Positions 19,800 to 39,000 are shown, counted from the stretch's first letter. The stretch: 64,000 bases of DNA from REEB95 sp963762425 (GCA_963762425.1 CAVXKY010000007.1:62001-126000); one strand, 5' to 3'. Numbers and translations: made by a program. The notes: a model not told the origin generated them from the letters alone.

Positions 19800-20106
19800 C
19801 GAGCACCTCGCCCGAGCGCTTGGCGACGCGCACCTTTTTGCCGTCGGCCAGAATCTTGAATCCGACGCGGGTCGGCTTGCTCGATTTGGGATCGATCAGC
19901 GCCACGTTCGAAATATGGATGGTGCCTTCCTTGTCGACGATGCCGCCGGGCTGACCCGCTCCCGGGCGGGTGTGGCGCTTCACCATGGAAACCCCCTGCA
20001 CGACGACGCGCTCCTGGTCGATCAGGACACGCAGCACCTCGCCTTCCTTGCCTTTGTCGCGGCCGGTCAGCACCACAACCTTGTCGCCTTTCTTGATCTT
20101 GGCCAT
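19792..20106 (-). CDS. rplX: 50S ribosomal protein L24
   Basis: A 104-residue uL24, an assembly initiator. The KOW segment is KIKKGDKVVVLTGRDKGKEG, followed by SMVKRHTRPGAGQPGGIVDK and the end TRVGFKILADGKKVRVAKRS. Spaced 3 bp from rplN. Confidence 0.97.
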   Translation of the reverse strand: MAKIKKGDKVVVLTGRDKGKEGEVLRVLIDQERVVVQGVSMVKRHTRPGAGQPGGIVDKEGTIHISNVALIDPKSSKPTRVGFKILADGKKVRVAKRSGEVLDA

Positions 20107-20109
20107 GGC

Positions 20110-20478
20110 CTAGAGCACCTCGGGCGCGAGCGAGATGATTTTCATGAATTTCCGCGCACGCAGTTCGCGCGTCACCGGCCCGAAGATGCGCGTGCCGATC
20201 GGCTCGTTCTGGTTGTCGATCAACACGGCGGCGTTGCGGTCGAAGCGGATGGCGCTGCCGTCGGGGCGGCGGATGGCCTTGGCGGTGCGCACGATCACCG
20301 CCTTGTGCACGTCGCCCTTCTTCACGCGGCCGCGCGGAATGGCCTCCTTCACCGAGACCACGATGATATCTCCCACGGTGGCCCAGCGGCGCATCGAGCC
20401 GCCCAGCACCTTGATGCATTGCACGCGGCGGGCGCCGGAATTGTCGGCGACGTCGAGATTGGTTTGCATCTGGATCAT
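20110..20478 (-). CDS. rplN: 50S ribosomal protein L14
   Basis: A 122-residue uL14 of the subunit interface (bridge B8). It starts MIQMQTNLDVADNSGARRVQ and contains VGDIIVVSVKEAIPRGRVKK and FDRNAAVLIDNQNEPIGTRI, all invariant family stretches. Length is exactly typical. Confidence 0.98.
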   Translation of the reverse strand: MIQMQTNLDVADNSGARRVQCIKVLGGSMRRWATVGDIIVVSVKEAIPRGRVKKGDVHKAVIVRTAKAIRRPDGSAIRFDRNAAVLIDNQNEPIGTRIFGPVTRELRARKFMKIISLAPEVL

Positions 20479-20484
20479 GACGGA

Positions 20485-20838
20485 TCAGCCCTGAGCCTGG
20501 GGCGCGGGCGCCTTGGCGCGCTTTGCCCGCGGTTTCTTCTCGGCCGGCGCCGGCGCGGCGGCGGCCTCATCCTTGGTCAGAGCGTGGTGCGCTTCCGGCG
20601 CGCGCGTCACCGCCTCGATCACCTTCCAGCTCTTGCGCTTGGAGATCGGCCGGGTTTCCTCGATGCGAACCACATCGCCCACCTTGTAGGCGTTCTCTTC
20701 GTCATGCGCGGCGTATTTCTTGGAGCGCGTGATGAATTTCTTGTAGACCGGATGCATGAAGCGGCGGTCGACGCGGACGGTCACCGTCTTGTCCATCGCG
20801 TCGCTCGTCACCATCCCCTGCAGGACTCTTTTCGGCAT
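20485..20838 (-). CDS. rpsQ: 30S ribosomal protein S17 with C-terminal tail
   Basis: A 117-residue uS17 against about 80-90 in most bacteria. The core (MPKRVLQGMVTSDAMDKTVT, YKVGDVVRIEETRPISKRKS) ends near residue 85; the remaining ~30 residues are Ala/Pro/Lys/Arg-rich (AAAAPAPAEKKPRAKRAKAP). Confidence 0.96.
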   Translation of the reverse strand: MPKRVLQGMVTSDAMDKTVTVRVDRRFMHPVYKKFITRSKKYAAHDEENAYKVGDVVRIEETRPISKRKSWKVIEAVTRAPEAHHALTKDEAAAAPAPAEKKPRAKRAKAPAPQAQG

Positions 20839-20852
20839 TTTCTTCTCTTTCC

Positions 20853-21050
20853 CTAGGAAGCCTTGCGCGCGCGTTCGCCGAGAATGGTCCGGATGCGCGC
20901 GATGTCGCGGCGCACCTGCCGCACCCGCGAAGTGTTCTCGAGCTGACCCGAGGCCCGCTGGAAGCGCAGATTGAACGCCTCCTTGCCGAGGGTCTCGAGC
21001 TCGGTCTTCAATTCGTCGTCGGTCTTGGCGCGAACGTCGGCGGCCTTCAT
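20853..21050 (-). CDS. rpmC: 50S ribosomal protein L29
   Basis: A 65-residue uL29 at the polypeptide tunnel exit, the docking site region for trigger factor and SRP. MKAADVRAKTDDELKTELET is followed by LRFQRASGQLENTSRVRQVR. The frame is open far upstream (to 21644) through rplP, but ATG 21050 gives the family start and an ATGA overlap with the rplP stop. Confidence 0.96.
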   Translation of the reverse strand: MKAADVRAKTDDELKTELETLGKEAFNLRFQRASGQLENTSRVRQVRRDIARIRTILGERARKAS

Positions 21051-21475
21051 GCCTGCGGCTCCTCGATGCCGAGACGGGCGACGAAGCGCGTGCTGATCGG
21101 CAGCTTCGCGGCCGCCAAGTCGAATGCTTCCAACGCCAGTTGCCGCGGCACGCCGTCCAGCTCGAACAGGATGCGGCCCGGCTTGACGCGGCAGATGTAG
21201 AATTCGGGGTTGCCCTTGCCGCTGCCCATGCGCACCTCGGCCGGCTTCACCGACACCGGCACGTCCGGGAAGATGTTGATCCAGACGCGGCCGATGCGGC
21301 GGATGTGGCGAGTGATGGCGCGGCGCGCAGCCTCGATCTGGCGCGCGGTAACGCGGCCGGGCTCGGTCGCCTTGAGGCCATAGGAGCCGTAGGCCAGGGT
21401 GTTGCCGCTGGTGGCAAGCCCATGGATGCGCCCCTTGTGCGCCTTGCGGTATTTGCTGCGTGCCGGTTGAAGCAT
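21047..21475 (-). CDS. rplP: 50S ribosomal protein L16
   Basis: A 142-residue uL16 near the peptidyl-transferase centre. It begins MLQPARSKYRKAHKGRIHGL and contains GRVWINIFPDVPVSVKPAEV and MGSGKGNPEFYICRVKPGRI. It overlaps rpmC by 4 bp. Confidence 0.97.
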   Translation of the reverse strand: MLQPARSKYRKAHKGRIHGLATSGNTLAYGSYGLKATEPGRVTARQIEAARRAITRHIRRIGRVWINIFPDVPVSVKPAEVRMGSGKGNPEFYICRVKPGRILFELDGVPRQLALEAFDLAAAKLPISTRFVARLGIEEPQA

Positions 21476-21501
21476 GATCGTCGAGCCTTAAACCTGTTCC
21501 T

Positions 21502-22182
21502 TTATGCGCGCGCGGGTTGCGCCTCGGCGGCGCGCTTGTCCTGGGCCATCGGGTCGTGTGCCAGCACCTCGCCCTTGAACACCCACACCTTGACGCCGCA
21601 AGTGCCGTAGGTGGTCTTGGCCGTGCCGTAGCCGAAATCGACATCGGCGCGGAGCGTGTGCAGTGGCACGCGTCCCTCGCGATACCATTCCATGCGCGCG
21701 ATTTCGGCGCCGCCCAGGCGGCCCGAGCAGTTGATGCGGATGCCCAGAGCGCCCAGCCGCATGGCCGATTGCACGGCGCGCTTCATGGCGCGGCGGAAAG
21801 CGACGCGGCGCTCCAGCTGCTGCGCGATGCCGTCGGCGATCAGCTTGGCGTCGATCTCGGGCTTGCGGATCTCGAGGATGTTGAGACTGACATCGCTGTT
21901 GGTCATCTTGGCGATGTCAGCGCGCAGCTTCTCGATATCGGCGCCCTTCTTGCCGATCACAACGCCGGGGCGGGCCGAATGCAGGGTGATGCGAGTCTTC
22001 TTGGCGGCACGCTCGATGACGATGCGCGAGATGCCGGCCTGTTGCAGCCGCTGATTGAGGAAATCGCGCAGCTTCAGATCCTCATGCAGCAGAGCGCTGT
22101 AATCCTTGCGCGCGAACCAGCGCGAATCCCAGGTGCGATTGATACCGAGGCGAAGCCCGATCGGATTGACCTTTTGACCCAT
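21502..22182 (-). CDS. rpsC: 30S ribosomal protein S3
   Basis: A 226-residue uS3 of the mRNA entry channel. N-terminus MGQKVNPIGLRLGINRTWDS, KH-domain region RPGVVIGKKGADIEKLRADI, and C-domain stretches GIRINCSGRLGGAEIARMEW and YGTCGVKVWVFKGE. It shares one base with the end of rplV. Confidence 0.97.
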   Translation of the reverse strand: MGQKVNPIGLRLGINRTWDSRWFARKDYSALLHEDLKLRDFLNQRLQQAGISRIVIERAAKKTRITLHSARPGVVIGKKGADIEKLRADIAKMTNSDVSLNILEIRKPEIDAKLIADGIAQQLERRVAFRRAMKRAVQSAMRLGALGIRINCSGRLGGAEIARMEWYREGRVPLHTLRADVDFGYGTAKTTYGTCGVKVWVFKGEVLAHDPMAQDKRAAEAQPARA

Positions 22183-22709
22183 TACTTCTTCCCCTTCGCC
22201 TTGGCCGCCGGTTTGGCCTTGGACTTGGATTTCGTCTCGCCCTTGGTTTCACCCTTGGCTTCGGCCTTGGGCTTTTTGCCCTCGGTCTTGGCTTCGGTCT
22301 TAGCCGCGTCATCGGCGGGCGGCTCCACGTTCTGCTCTTCGGGCCGTTCGCGCACCACGACCAGGAGATTGGCGTAGTATTTCTCGACCGGCGACATCCG
22401 GCCACGGCCGCGCGCATGGAAGCGCTGCATGGTGAAGGCGCGGCCGACCGTGGCCTCTTTCACGTAGAGCCGGTCGACATCGAGCTGGTGGTTGTTCTCG
22501 GCGTTGGCGATGGCCGATTGCAGAACCTTGCGCACTTCGGTGGCGATGCGGCGCTTGGAGAAAGTGAGTTCCGATAGCGCGGCGTTGGCGGTCTTGCCAC
22601 GGATGGTCTGCGCCACGAGGTTGAGCTTGCGTGCGCTGCCCTTGAGCGCACGAGCATAGGCCGAAGCCTCGGATTCGTGCAGACGGCGGGTCGTGGCTTG
22701 CTTGCCCAT
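22182..22709 (-). CDS. rplV: 50S ribosomal protein L22 with long C-terminal tail
   Basis: A 175-residue uL22, compared with about 110-128 usually. The core holds the tunnel beta-hairpin region (VKEATVGRAFTMQRFHARGR) and the macrolide-site loop GRMSPVEKYYANLLVVV. From about residue 125 a ~50-residue Lys/Ala/Glu/Thr/Pro-rich tail follows (KTEAKTEGKKPKAEAKGETK). Confidence 0.96.
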   Translation of the reverse strand: MGKQATTRRLHESEASAYARALKGSARKLNLVAQTIRGKTANAALSELTFSKRRIATEVRKVLQSAIANAENNHQLDVDRLYVKEATVGRAFTMQRFHARGRGRMSPVEKYYANLLVVVRERPEEQNVEPPADDAAKTEAKTEGKKPKAEAKGETKGETKSKSKAKPAAKAKGKK

Positions 22710-22711
22710 GA

Positions 22712-23011
22712 TCAGGCTTTCTCCGCGCTTTCTTCGCGCTTCACCTTCTTGTCCACGGCGGAATGGCCGTGGAAGATGCGGGTGGGCGCGAACTCGCCGA
22801 ATTTGTGGCCGATCATGTGCTCGGTCACCAGCACGGGAACGAATTTCTGGCCGTTATAGACGCCAAAGGTCAGACCGACGAACTGCGGGAAGATGGTCGA
22901 GCGGCGCGACCATGTCTTGATGATCTCGTTACGCCCGGAGGCGCGCGACTTCTCCGCCTTCTTCATCAGAAAGCCGTCGACGAACGGACCCTTCCATACT
23001 GAACGTGCCAC
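22712..23011 (-). CDS. rpsS: 30S ribosomal protein S19
   Basis: A 99-residue uS19 of the 30S head. MARSVWKGPFVDGFLMKKAE and HMIGHKFGEFAPTRIFHGHS are diagnostic. It follows rplB with a 13-bp gap and precedes rplV by 2 bp. Confidence 0.98.
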   Translation of the reverse strand: MARSVWKGPFVDGFLMKKAEKSRASGRNEIIKTWSRRSTIFPQFVGLTFGVYNGQKFVPVLVTEHMIGHKFGEFAPTRIFHGHSAVDKKVKREESAEKA

Positions 23012-23024
23012 GCTCCGGCCTCCG

Positions 23025-23843
23025 TTACTTGTCGCGCTTCCGCCGCAGGATGTAGCGGTCGGTCGCCTTGTTGTGACGCGTCTTGTCGCCTTTGGCGCCC
23101 TGGCCCCAGGGCGACACCGGATGACGATTGCCGCGGGTGCGGCCGCCGAGCGGGTGATCGACGGGGTTCATCGCCTCGCCGCGCACATTGCCGAGCCGGC
23201 CAAGCCAGCGCGAACGCCCCGCTTTGCCGATGAAGATGTTCTGTTGATCGGGATTGGACACCGCGCCAATGGTGGCCATGCATTCGGCGCGCACCATGCG
23301 CACCTCGCCCGAGGCAAGCCGCAGCAGCGCATAACCCGCGTCGCGGCCCACGAGCTGGACGAAGGTGCCGGCGGCGCGGGCCAATTGACCGCCCTTGCCG
23401 GGCTTCATCTCCACATTGTGGATGATGGTGCCGACCGGAATGCTGCTCATCGGCATGGCGTTGCCGGGCTTGACGTCAACCTGCTTGCCCGAGACCACCT
23501 TGTCGCCCGCCTTGAGGCGTTGCGGCGCCAGGATGTAGCTGAGCGTGCCGTCCTCGTATTTGATGAGTGCGATGAAGGCCGAGCGGTTTGGATCGAATTC
23601 AAGGTGAACGACTTCCGCCGATTGACCGTGCTTCTGCCGCTTGAAATCGATCAGGCGGTAACGCTTTTTGTGGCCGCCGCCGCGCCAACGCATCGTGATG
23701 CGGCCCGTATTGTTACGCCCGCCCTGCTTGCGCTTGCCCACGGTGAGCGCCTTGACCGGGCGGCCCTTCCACAACTCGCTGTGGTCGACCAGCACGGTGT
23801 GGCGCATCGACGGGGTAACGGGCCTGAATGTCTTAAGTGCCAT
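23025..23843 (-). CDS. rplB: 50S ribosomal protein L2
   Basis: A 272-residue uL2 needed for subunit association and peptidyl transfer. It begins MALKTFRPVTPSMRHTVLVD, has SIPVGTIIHNVEMKPGKGGQ and the conserved active-region loop NPVDHPLGGRTRGNRHPVSP including the functionally important histidine. Length is normal. Confidence 0.98.
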   Translation of the reverse strand: MALKTFRPVTPSMRHTVLVDHSELWKGRPVKALTVGKRKQGGRNNTGRITMRWRGGGHKKRYRLIDFKRQKHGQSAEVVHLEFDPNRSAFIALIKYEDGTLSYILAPQRLKAGDKVVSGKQVDVKPGNAMPMSSIPVGTIIHNVEMKPGKGGQLARAAGTFVQLVGRDAGYALLRLASGEVRMVRAECMATIGAVSNPDQQNIFIGKAGRSRWLGRLGNVRGEAMNPVDHPLGGRTRGNRHPVSPWGQGAKGDKTRHNKATDRYILRRKRDK

Positions 23844-23846
23844 GGA

Positions 23847-24179
23847 TCAGAGCCCCGTGGTGATATCAATTTTAGACCCTTCGGCGAGGGTCACGATCGC
23901 TTTCTTGTAGTCGGAACGCATGCCGGGCCGGCCGCGCACGCGCTTCTCCTTGCCCTTGACGCGTATGGTATTGACCGCGGTTACCTTAACCTTGAACAGG
24001 CCCTCGACCGCCGCCTTGACCGAACGCTTGTCGGCGTCCAAGGGCACGCGGAAGCTCACCTGATTGTGCTCGGAGATCATGGTCGCCTTCTCGGTGATGA
24101 GCGGCGAGCGCACCAGAGCGTACATCTGTTCGCGCGTGAGAACCGGCGTTTCGCGCTTGATGAAACGGAAGCGGCTCAT
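23847..24179 (-). CDS. rplW: 50S ribosomal protein L23
   Basis: A 110-residue uL23 at the tunnel exit, binding trigger factor and SRP. Core: MYALVRSPLITEKATMISEH and VKVTAVNTIRVKGKEKRVRG. A short N-terminal extension (MSRFRFIKRETPVLTREQ) precedes the usual start. It overlaps the rplD stop by 4 bp. Confidence 0.96.
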   Translation of the reverse strand: MSRFRFIKRETPVLTREQMYALVRSPLITEKATMISEHNQVSFRVPLDADKRSVKAAVEGLFKVKVTAVNTIRVKGKEKRVRGRPGMRSDYKKAIVTLAEGSKIDITTGL

Positions 24180-24796
24180 TTGAGGCGCGCCTCCAGGCCC
24201 TGGACCGCTTCGCGCGTCAGCACCAGCGTATCGCGGCGCATGATGTCGTAGACATTGGCGCCGGCGAGCGGCAGCACATCGACATCGGGCAGGTTGCGCG
24301 CGGCCTTGGCGAAGCTCTCGTCGAGCTGCGGCCCTCCAATGATCAGCACCGAATGCCAGCCGAGCTTCTCGAAACGCTGGGCGAGATTCTTGGTCTTGGC
24401 GTCCTTGGCCTGCGCCTGGTCAAGCACGACCAGCTTGCCTTCGGCCTGCTTGGCTGAAAGCGCGGTCTTGAGTGCGAGGCGGCGTACCTTTTTCTGGACC
24501 GAGTATTCGTGGCTTCTGACCACCGGGCCGAAGATAACGGCGCCGCCTCGGAACTGCGGTGAACGCAACGAGCCCTGGCGCGCGCGGCCGGTGCCCTTTT
24601 GCTTCCACGGCTTCTTGGTGGTGCCCTGGATGTCGCTGATGCCCTTGGTCTTGTGCGTGCCGGCGCGGCGCTTGGCGAGCTGCCACTGCACCACGCGCGC
24701 CAAGATGTCCTTGCGCATCGGCAGTCCAAAGACCTCGTCGGCGAGTTCGATATCGCCGACTTCCTTGTTATCGAGGCTTTTGACCGCGAGCTTCAT
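24176..24796 (-). CDS. rplD: 50S ribosomal protein L4
   Basis: A 206-residue uL4 whose loop lines the exit tunnel; in gammaproteobacteria it also autoregulates S10 operons. MKLAVKSLDNKEVGDIELAD, the loop KKPWKQKGTGRARQGSLRSP and YDIMRRDTLVLTREAVQGLE identify it. It overlaps rplC and rplW by 4 bp. Confidence 0.97.
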   Translation of the reverse strand: MKLAVKSLDNKEVGDIELADEVFGLPMRKDILARVVQWQLAKRRAGTHKTKGISDIQGTTKKPWKQKGTGRARQGSLRSPQFRGGAVIFGPVVRSHEYSVQKKVRRLALKTALSAKQAEGKLVVLDQAQAKDAKTKNLAQRFEKLGWHSVLIIGGPQLDESFAKAARNLPDVDVLPLAGANVYDIMRRDTLVLTREAVQGLEARLK

Positions 24797-25551
24797 TTCT
24801 TGTCGCCTCCGGCGGCCGGCTTGGCCGGCGCCTTGCCCTTGTCGGCGGCCCGGTCGGGCGCCTTGGCTTGGGGCTTGGCGGCTTTTTCCGGCATCTTCGG
24901 CTTGAAGCGCGGCACGATCTTGCGCCGGATCGCGTCCCGGATCAGCACATAACCGCCGGGGGAGCCGGGAACCGCGCCCTCGACCATGATCAGGCCGCGC
25001 GCTTCATCCGCCGAGACGACACGGAGATTCTGCGTGGTCGCGCGAACATCGCCCATATGGCCCGCCATTTTCTTGTTCTTGAACACCTTGCCGGGATCCT
25101 GGCGCTGACCCGTTGAACCGTGACTTCTGTGCGAGACCGAAACGCCATGGCTGGCGCGCAAGCCGCCGAAATTATGCCGCTTCATGACGCCGGCAAAACC
25201 CTTGCCGATGGTGGTGCCGGTGACGTCGACCAACTGGCCGGCGGCGAAATGCGTGGCCTTGACCTCGGAGCCCACCTCGAGCAATGCCTCGGGCGAAACG
25301 CGGAATTCGACCAGCTTCGCTTTGGGCTCGATCTTGGCCTTGGCGTAATGACCGCGTTGCGCTTGCGACACGTTCTTGACCTTGGCCTTGCCGGTTCCGA
25401 GCTGGAGTGCGGTATAGCCGTCCTTCTCCGCCGTGCGCACGGATATCACGCGGCAATCGTCCACCTTCAGCACCGTAACCGGCAGATGATTGCCGTCCTC
25501 GGTGAACAGGCGAGTCATGCCCATTTTCTTTGCGATCAGGCCCGTGCGCAT
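24793..25551 (-). CDS. rplC: 50S ribosomal protein L3 with C-terminal tail
   Basis: A 252-residue uL3, an early assembly protein near the peptidyl-transferase centre. It begins MRTGLIAKKMGMTRLFTEDG and has SVSHRSHGSTGQRQDPGKVF with the methylation-site glutamine region, then KMAGHMGDVRATTQNL. The last ~45 residues are Lys/Ala/Pro-rich (EKAAKPQAKAPDRAADKGKA). Confidence 0.97.
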   Translation of the reverse strand: MRTGLIAKKMGMTRLFTEDGNHLPVTVLKVDDCRVISVRTAEKDGYTALQLGTGKAKVKNVSQAQRGHYAKAKIEPKAKLVEFRVSPEALLEVGSEVKATHFAAGQLVDVTGTTIGKGFAGVMKRHNFGGLRASHGVSVSHRSHGSTGQRQDPGKVFKNKKMAGHMGDVRATTQNLRVVSADEARGLIMVEGAVPGSPGGYVLIRDAIRRKIVPRFKPKMPEKAAKPQAKAPDRAADKGKAPAKPAAGGDKK

Positions 25552-25559
25552 GGTTTTCC

Positions 25560-25874
25560 CTAGAGCTTGATCTCGACATCGACGCCGGCGGCGAGGTCGA
25601 GCTTCATCAGCGCGTCCACGGTCTGCGGCGTCGGATCGACGATGTCGAGCACCCGCTTATGGGTGCGGATTTCAAACTGCTCGCGCGACTTCTTGTCGAT
25701 GTGCGGCGAGCGGTTGACGGTGAACTTCTCGATCTTGGTCGGCAACGGGATCGGCCCGCGTACCCGCGCACCGGTCCGCTTGGCGGTATTGACGATCTCG
25801 CTCGTCGACTGATCGAGAATGCGATGATCGTAGGCCCGCAAGCGGATGCGGATGTTCTGGTTATCGAGAGCCAT
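25560..25874 (-). CDS. rpsJ: 30S ribosomal protein S10
   Basis: A 104-residue uS10 that also serves as transcription antitermination factor NusE. Motifs: NIRIRLRAYDHRILDQSTSE, VRGPIPLPTKIEKFTVNRSP, RTHKRVLDIVDPTPQTVDAL. It heads the S10 group and follows tuf by 31 bp with no separate leader visible. Confidence 0.98.
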   Translation of the reverse strand: MALDNQNIRIRLRAYDHRILDQSTSEIVNTAKRTGARVRGPIPLPTKIEKFTVNRSPHIDKKSREQFEIRTHKRVLDIVDPTPQTVDALMKLDLAAGVDVEIKL

Positions 25875-25905
25875 GGGTTTCTCGTTTTTCTTTCGTTGTC
25901 GCCGG

Positions 25906-27096
<1,191 letters not shown>

Positions 27097-27126
27097 GGGT
27101 TTATTCTCCGTTCAATTCCGTTGGTC

Positions 27127-29202
27127 TCAAGCCATCTTGGCGCGGACTTCGTCCGCGACCGCCTGGGGCACTTGCTCGTAGTGATCGAAATGCATGGTGT
27201 ACTGCGCACGGCCCTGGCTCATCGATCGCAGGGTGTTGACGTAACCGAACATGTTGGCAAGCGGCACCATGGCGTTGATGACTTCCGCGTTGCCGCGCTG
27301 GTCCTGGCCGGTGATGCGCCCGCGCCGGCTGTTCAGGTCGCCGATAACGTCGCCCATATAGTCCCGGGGCGTCACCACCTCGACGCGCATGATCGGCTCC
27401 AAGAGCTTGGGACCGGCCTTCGAGATACCTTCCTTGAAAGCGGCGCGCGACGCGATTTCGAAGGCAAGCGCGCTGGAGTCAACATCGTGATAGGCGCCGT
27501 CATAGAGCGTCGCCTTGAAGTCGATCACCGGGAACCCCGCCAATACGCCGTTGTCGATCGAGCCTTTCAAGCCCTTTTCCACGCCGGGGATGTATTCCTT
27601 GGGCACGGTGCCGCCGACCACGTCGTTCTCGAACTGATAGCCGGAGCCCGCCGGCAGCGGCTCGAAGCGGATCTTGACGCGGGCGAACTGGCCCGAGCCG
27701 CCGGTCTGCTTCTTGTGGGTGTAATCGACCTCTGAGGCGCGGGTGATGGTCTCGCGATAAGCCACCTGCGGCGCGCCGACATTGGCCTCGACCTTGAACT
27801 CGCGCTTCATGCGGTCGACGATGATCTCGAGGTGCAACTCGCCCATGCCCTTGATGACGGTCTGGCCGCTTTCCTTGTCGACCGCGACGCGGAACGAGGG
27901 ATCCTCGGTGGCAAGCCGCGCCAGCGCCGCGCCCATCTTTTCCTGGTCGGCCTTGGTCTTGGGCTCGACCGCGATCTCGATGACGGGCTCGGGAAATTCC
28001 ATGCGCTCCAACACCACGGGGTTGTCGGCATCGCACAGCGTGTCGCCGGTGGTAGTGTTCTTGAGTCCAGCCAGCGCGACGATGTCGCCGGCGCGAGCCT
28101 CCTTGATATCTTCGCGGTGGTTGGCGTGCATCAACAGCATGCGGCCGATGCGCTCCCGGTTGTCCTTGACCGAATTCAGCACCATCGAGCTCGTGGTCAG
28201 GATGCCGGAATATATCCGCGCGAAGGTCAGCGAACCGACAAAGGGATCGGTCATGATCTTGAAGGCGAGAGCGGCGAAGGGCTCGTCATCCGAAGCATGG
28301 CGCTCGATCGGCTCGTCGGTGTCCATCTTCGTGCCCTTGATGGCGGCGATGTCGGTCGGCGCCGGAAGATAATCCACCACCGCGTCAAGCAACGGCTGGA
28401 CGCCCTTGTTCTTGAAGGCCGAGCCGCAAATCACCGGCACGAAGGCGAAGGCGACGGTGCCCTTGCGAATGCATTTGATGAGCGTGGCCTCGTCCGGCTC
28501 CTTGCCGGCGAGATAAGCTTCGAGCGCGGCGTCGTCCTGCTCGATCGCCATCTCGAGCAGCTTGTGGCGGTATTCGGCCGCCTGCTTCGCCATGTCGGCA
28601 GGAATGTCGATTACGTCGAACTTGGCGCCCAAGGTTTCGTCCAACCACTTAATCGCCTTCATGCGCACCAGATCGACGACGCCGGAGAATTCACTCTCGA
28701 CGCCCATCGGCAGTTGCAGCACCAGCGGCTTGGCGCCGAGCCGGTCGACGATCATGTCGACGGTGCGGAAGAAATTGGTGCCGACGCGGTCCATCTTGTT
28801 GACGAAACAGATTCGCGGCACGCCGTATTTGTCGGCTTGGCGCCATACTGTCTCGGATTGCGGCTCGACGCCCGCCACGGAATCGAACACCGTCACTGCG
28901 CCGTCGAGCACGCGCAGCGAGCGCTCAACCTCGATGGTGAAATCGACATGGCCCGGTGTGTCGATGATATTGATGCGGTGATCACGCCAGAAACAGGTGG
29001 TCGCGGCCGAGGTGATGGTGATGCCGCGTTCCTGCTCCTGTTCCATCCAGTCCATGGTGGCGGTGCCCTCATGAACCTCGCCGATCTTGTAGGAGCGGCC
29101 GGTGTAATAAAGGATTCGCTCGGTCGTGGTCGTCTTGCCGGCATCGATGTGAGCCATGATGCCGATATTGCGGTAACGATCGAGGGGCGTGACGCGAGGC
29201 AT
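27127..29202 (-). CDS. fusA: Elongation factor G
   Basis: A 691-residue translocase GTPase. G1 AHIDAGKT at residues 17-24, G3 DTPGH at 81-85, G4 NKMD at 135-138, then domains II-V with GMGELHLEIIVDRMKREF and the C-terminal RGRITGQDQRGNAEVINAMV. Standard length and position between rpsG and tuf. Confidence 0.98.
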   Translation of the reverse strand: MPRVTPLDRYRNIGIMAHIDAGKTTTTERILYYTGRSYKIGEVHEGTATMDWMEQEQERGITITSAATTCFWRDHRINIIDTPGHVDFTIEVERSLRVLDGAVTVFDSVAGVEPQSETVWRQADKYGVPRICFVNKMDRVGTNFFRTVDMIVDRLGAKPLVLQLPMGVESEFSGVVDLVRMKAIKWLDETLGAKFDVIDIPADMAKQAAEYRHKLLEMAIEQDDAALEAYLAGKEPDEATLIKCIRKGTVAFAFVPVICGSAFKNKGVQPLLDAVVDYLPAPTDIAAIKGTKMDTDEPIERHASDDEPFAALAFKIMTDPFVGSLTFARIYSGILTTSSMVLNSVKDNRERIGRMLLMHANHREDIKEARAGDIVALAGLKNTTTGDTLCDADNPVVLERMEFPEPVIEIAVEPKTKADQEKMGAALARLATEDPSFRVAVDKESGQTVIKGMGELHLEIIVDRMKREFKVEANVGAPQVAYRETITRASEVDYTHKKQTGGSGQFARVKIRFEPLPAGSGYQFENDVVGGTVPKEYIPGVEKGLKGSIDNGVLAGFPVIDFKATLYDGAYHDVDSSALAFEIASRAAFKEGISKAGPKLLEPIMRVEVVTPRDYMGDVIGDLNSRRGRITGQDQRGNAEVINAMVPLANMFGYVNTLRSMSQGRAQYTMHFDHYEQVPQAVADEVRAKMA

Positions 29203-29225
29203 GAGTTACTCCGGGGACCGCTGGC

Positions 29226-29696
29226 TTACCAGCGGTAATGCGAGAAGGCTTTATTCGCATCGGCCATGCGATGCGTATCTTCCCGCTTCTTCACCGCGTT
29301 GCCGCGGTTGTTGGCAGCGTCCATCAATTCGCCCGAAAGACGTTCTTCCATCGTGTGTTCGTTGCGCTCGCGCGCCGAACCGATGATCCAGCGGATGGCC
29401 AGCGCCTGGCCGCGCTCCAGCCGCACTTCGACCGGCACTTGATATGTGGCGCCGCCGACACGGCGCGAGCGCACTTCGACCGAGGGCTTGACGTTGCCCA
29501 GCGCGTCGAGAAAGGTCTTGAGCGGATCCTGACCCGAACGCTTGGCGACGCGGTCGAGCGCGCCGTAGACGATTCCTTCGGCGACCGATTTCTTGCCCTG
29601 ATGCATCAGGCAATTCATGAATTTTGTCAGAACGTCGTTGCCGAATTTGGCATCCGGCAGGACTTCGCGTTTGACGGCGGCGCGGCGGCGGGACAT
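29226..29696 (-). CDS. rpsG: 30S ribosomal protein S7
   Basis: A 156-residue uS7, primary assembly protein of the 30S head. MSRRRAAVKREVLPDAKFGN, LTKFMNCLMHQGKKSVAEGI and the terminal EDTHRMADANKAFSHYRW are diagnostic. 8 bp after rpsL. Confidence 0.98.
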   Translation of the reverse strand: MSRRRAAVKREVLPDAKFGNDVLTKFMNCLMHQGKKSVAEGIVYGALDRVAKRSGQDPLKTFLDALGNVKPSVEVRSRRVGGATYQVPVEVRLERGQALAIRWIIGSARERNEHTMEERLSGELMDAANNRGNAVKKREDTHRMADANKAFSHYRW

Positions 29697-29704
29697 AGGC
29701 TGCT

Positions 29705-30076
<372 letters not shown>

Positions 30077-30263
30077 CTCTCGTCCGTTCCTTACAAGCGA
30101 AACAGCCGCGCCAGGGCGCCCTACGTCGCGCCGCCGTCACGGCTAAAACAAAACCCCAGAATAGGCGCGCCGTCTTTCACGGCGCAAAGCCAGTTGGAAG
30201 CTTAGGCGACCAAGCTGCGTCTAGGATGGCTACCTACGGCCAGCCCCCCTCGAGGGTGCGCGG

Positions 30264-30292
30264 ATACTATTGATCGGACCCCACCCCGTCAA
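30264..30292 (-). promoter_or_regulatory. Sigma-70 type promoter of the str operon (rpsL-rpsG-fusA-tuf...)
   Basis: On the minus strand TTGACG (30292-30287), a 17-bp spacer and TAGTAT (30269-30264) form a near-consensus promoter. Transcription would begin near 30257, leaving a leader of about 180 nt before rpsL. The 373-bp gap 30077-30449 otherwise contains only this leader, GC-rich short inverted repeats and the rpoC terminator. Confidence 0.75.
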
Positions 30293-30395
30293 GCCGGATC
30301 AGGGCCGGGGAGCGGGGTTTTCCCAAGGCCCGGAGCGGGTTTGGCCGGAGGGAGGGGGAGCAAAAAATCGCCGATTCCGGTCGCGAAAAGGAGAC

Positions 30396-30426
30396 GAAAA
30401 AGGGGCCATGGGAGCGGCCCCTTTTC
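30396..30426 (-). terminator. Rho-independent terminator after rpoC
   Basis: Minus-strand reading gives GGGGCC, an 8-nt loop, GGCCCC and then TTTTTCG, about 25 nt past the rpoC stop. The palindrome is symmetric enough (AAAAGGGGCC/GGCCCCTTTT) to work on the other strand too. Confidence 0.85.
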
Positions 30427-30449
30427 CGTTGTCCCGAATCGGCGCCTTA

Positions 30450-34787
<4,338 letters not shown>

Positions 34788-34821
34788 TGAACGGTCCTTA
34801 TCTTGGGTCGCGGACGGCGGT

Positions 34822-39000
<4,179 letters not shown>
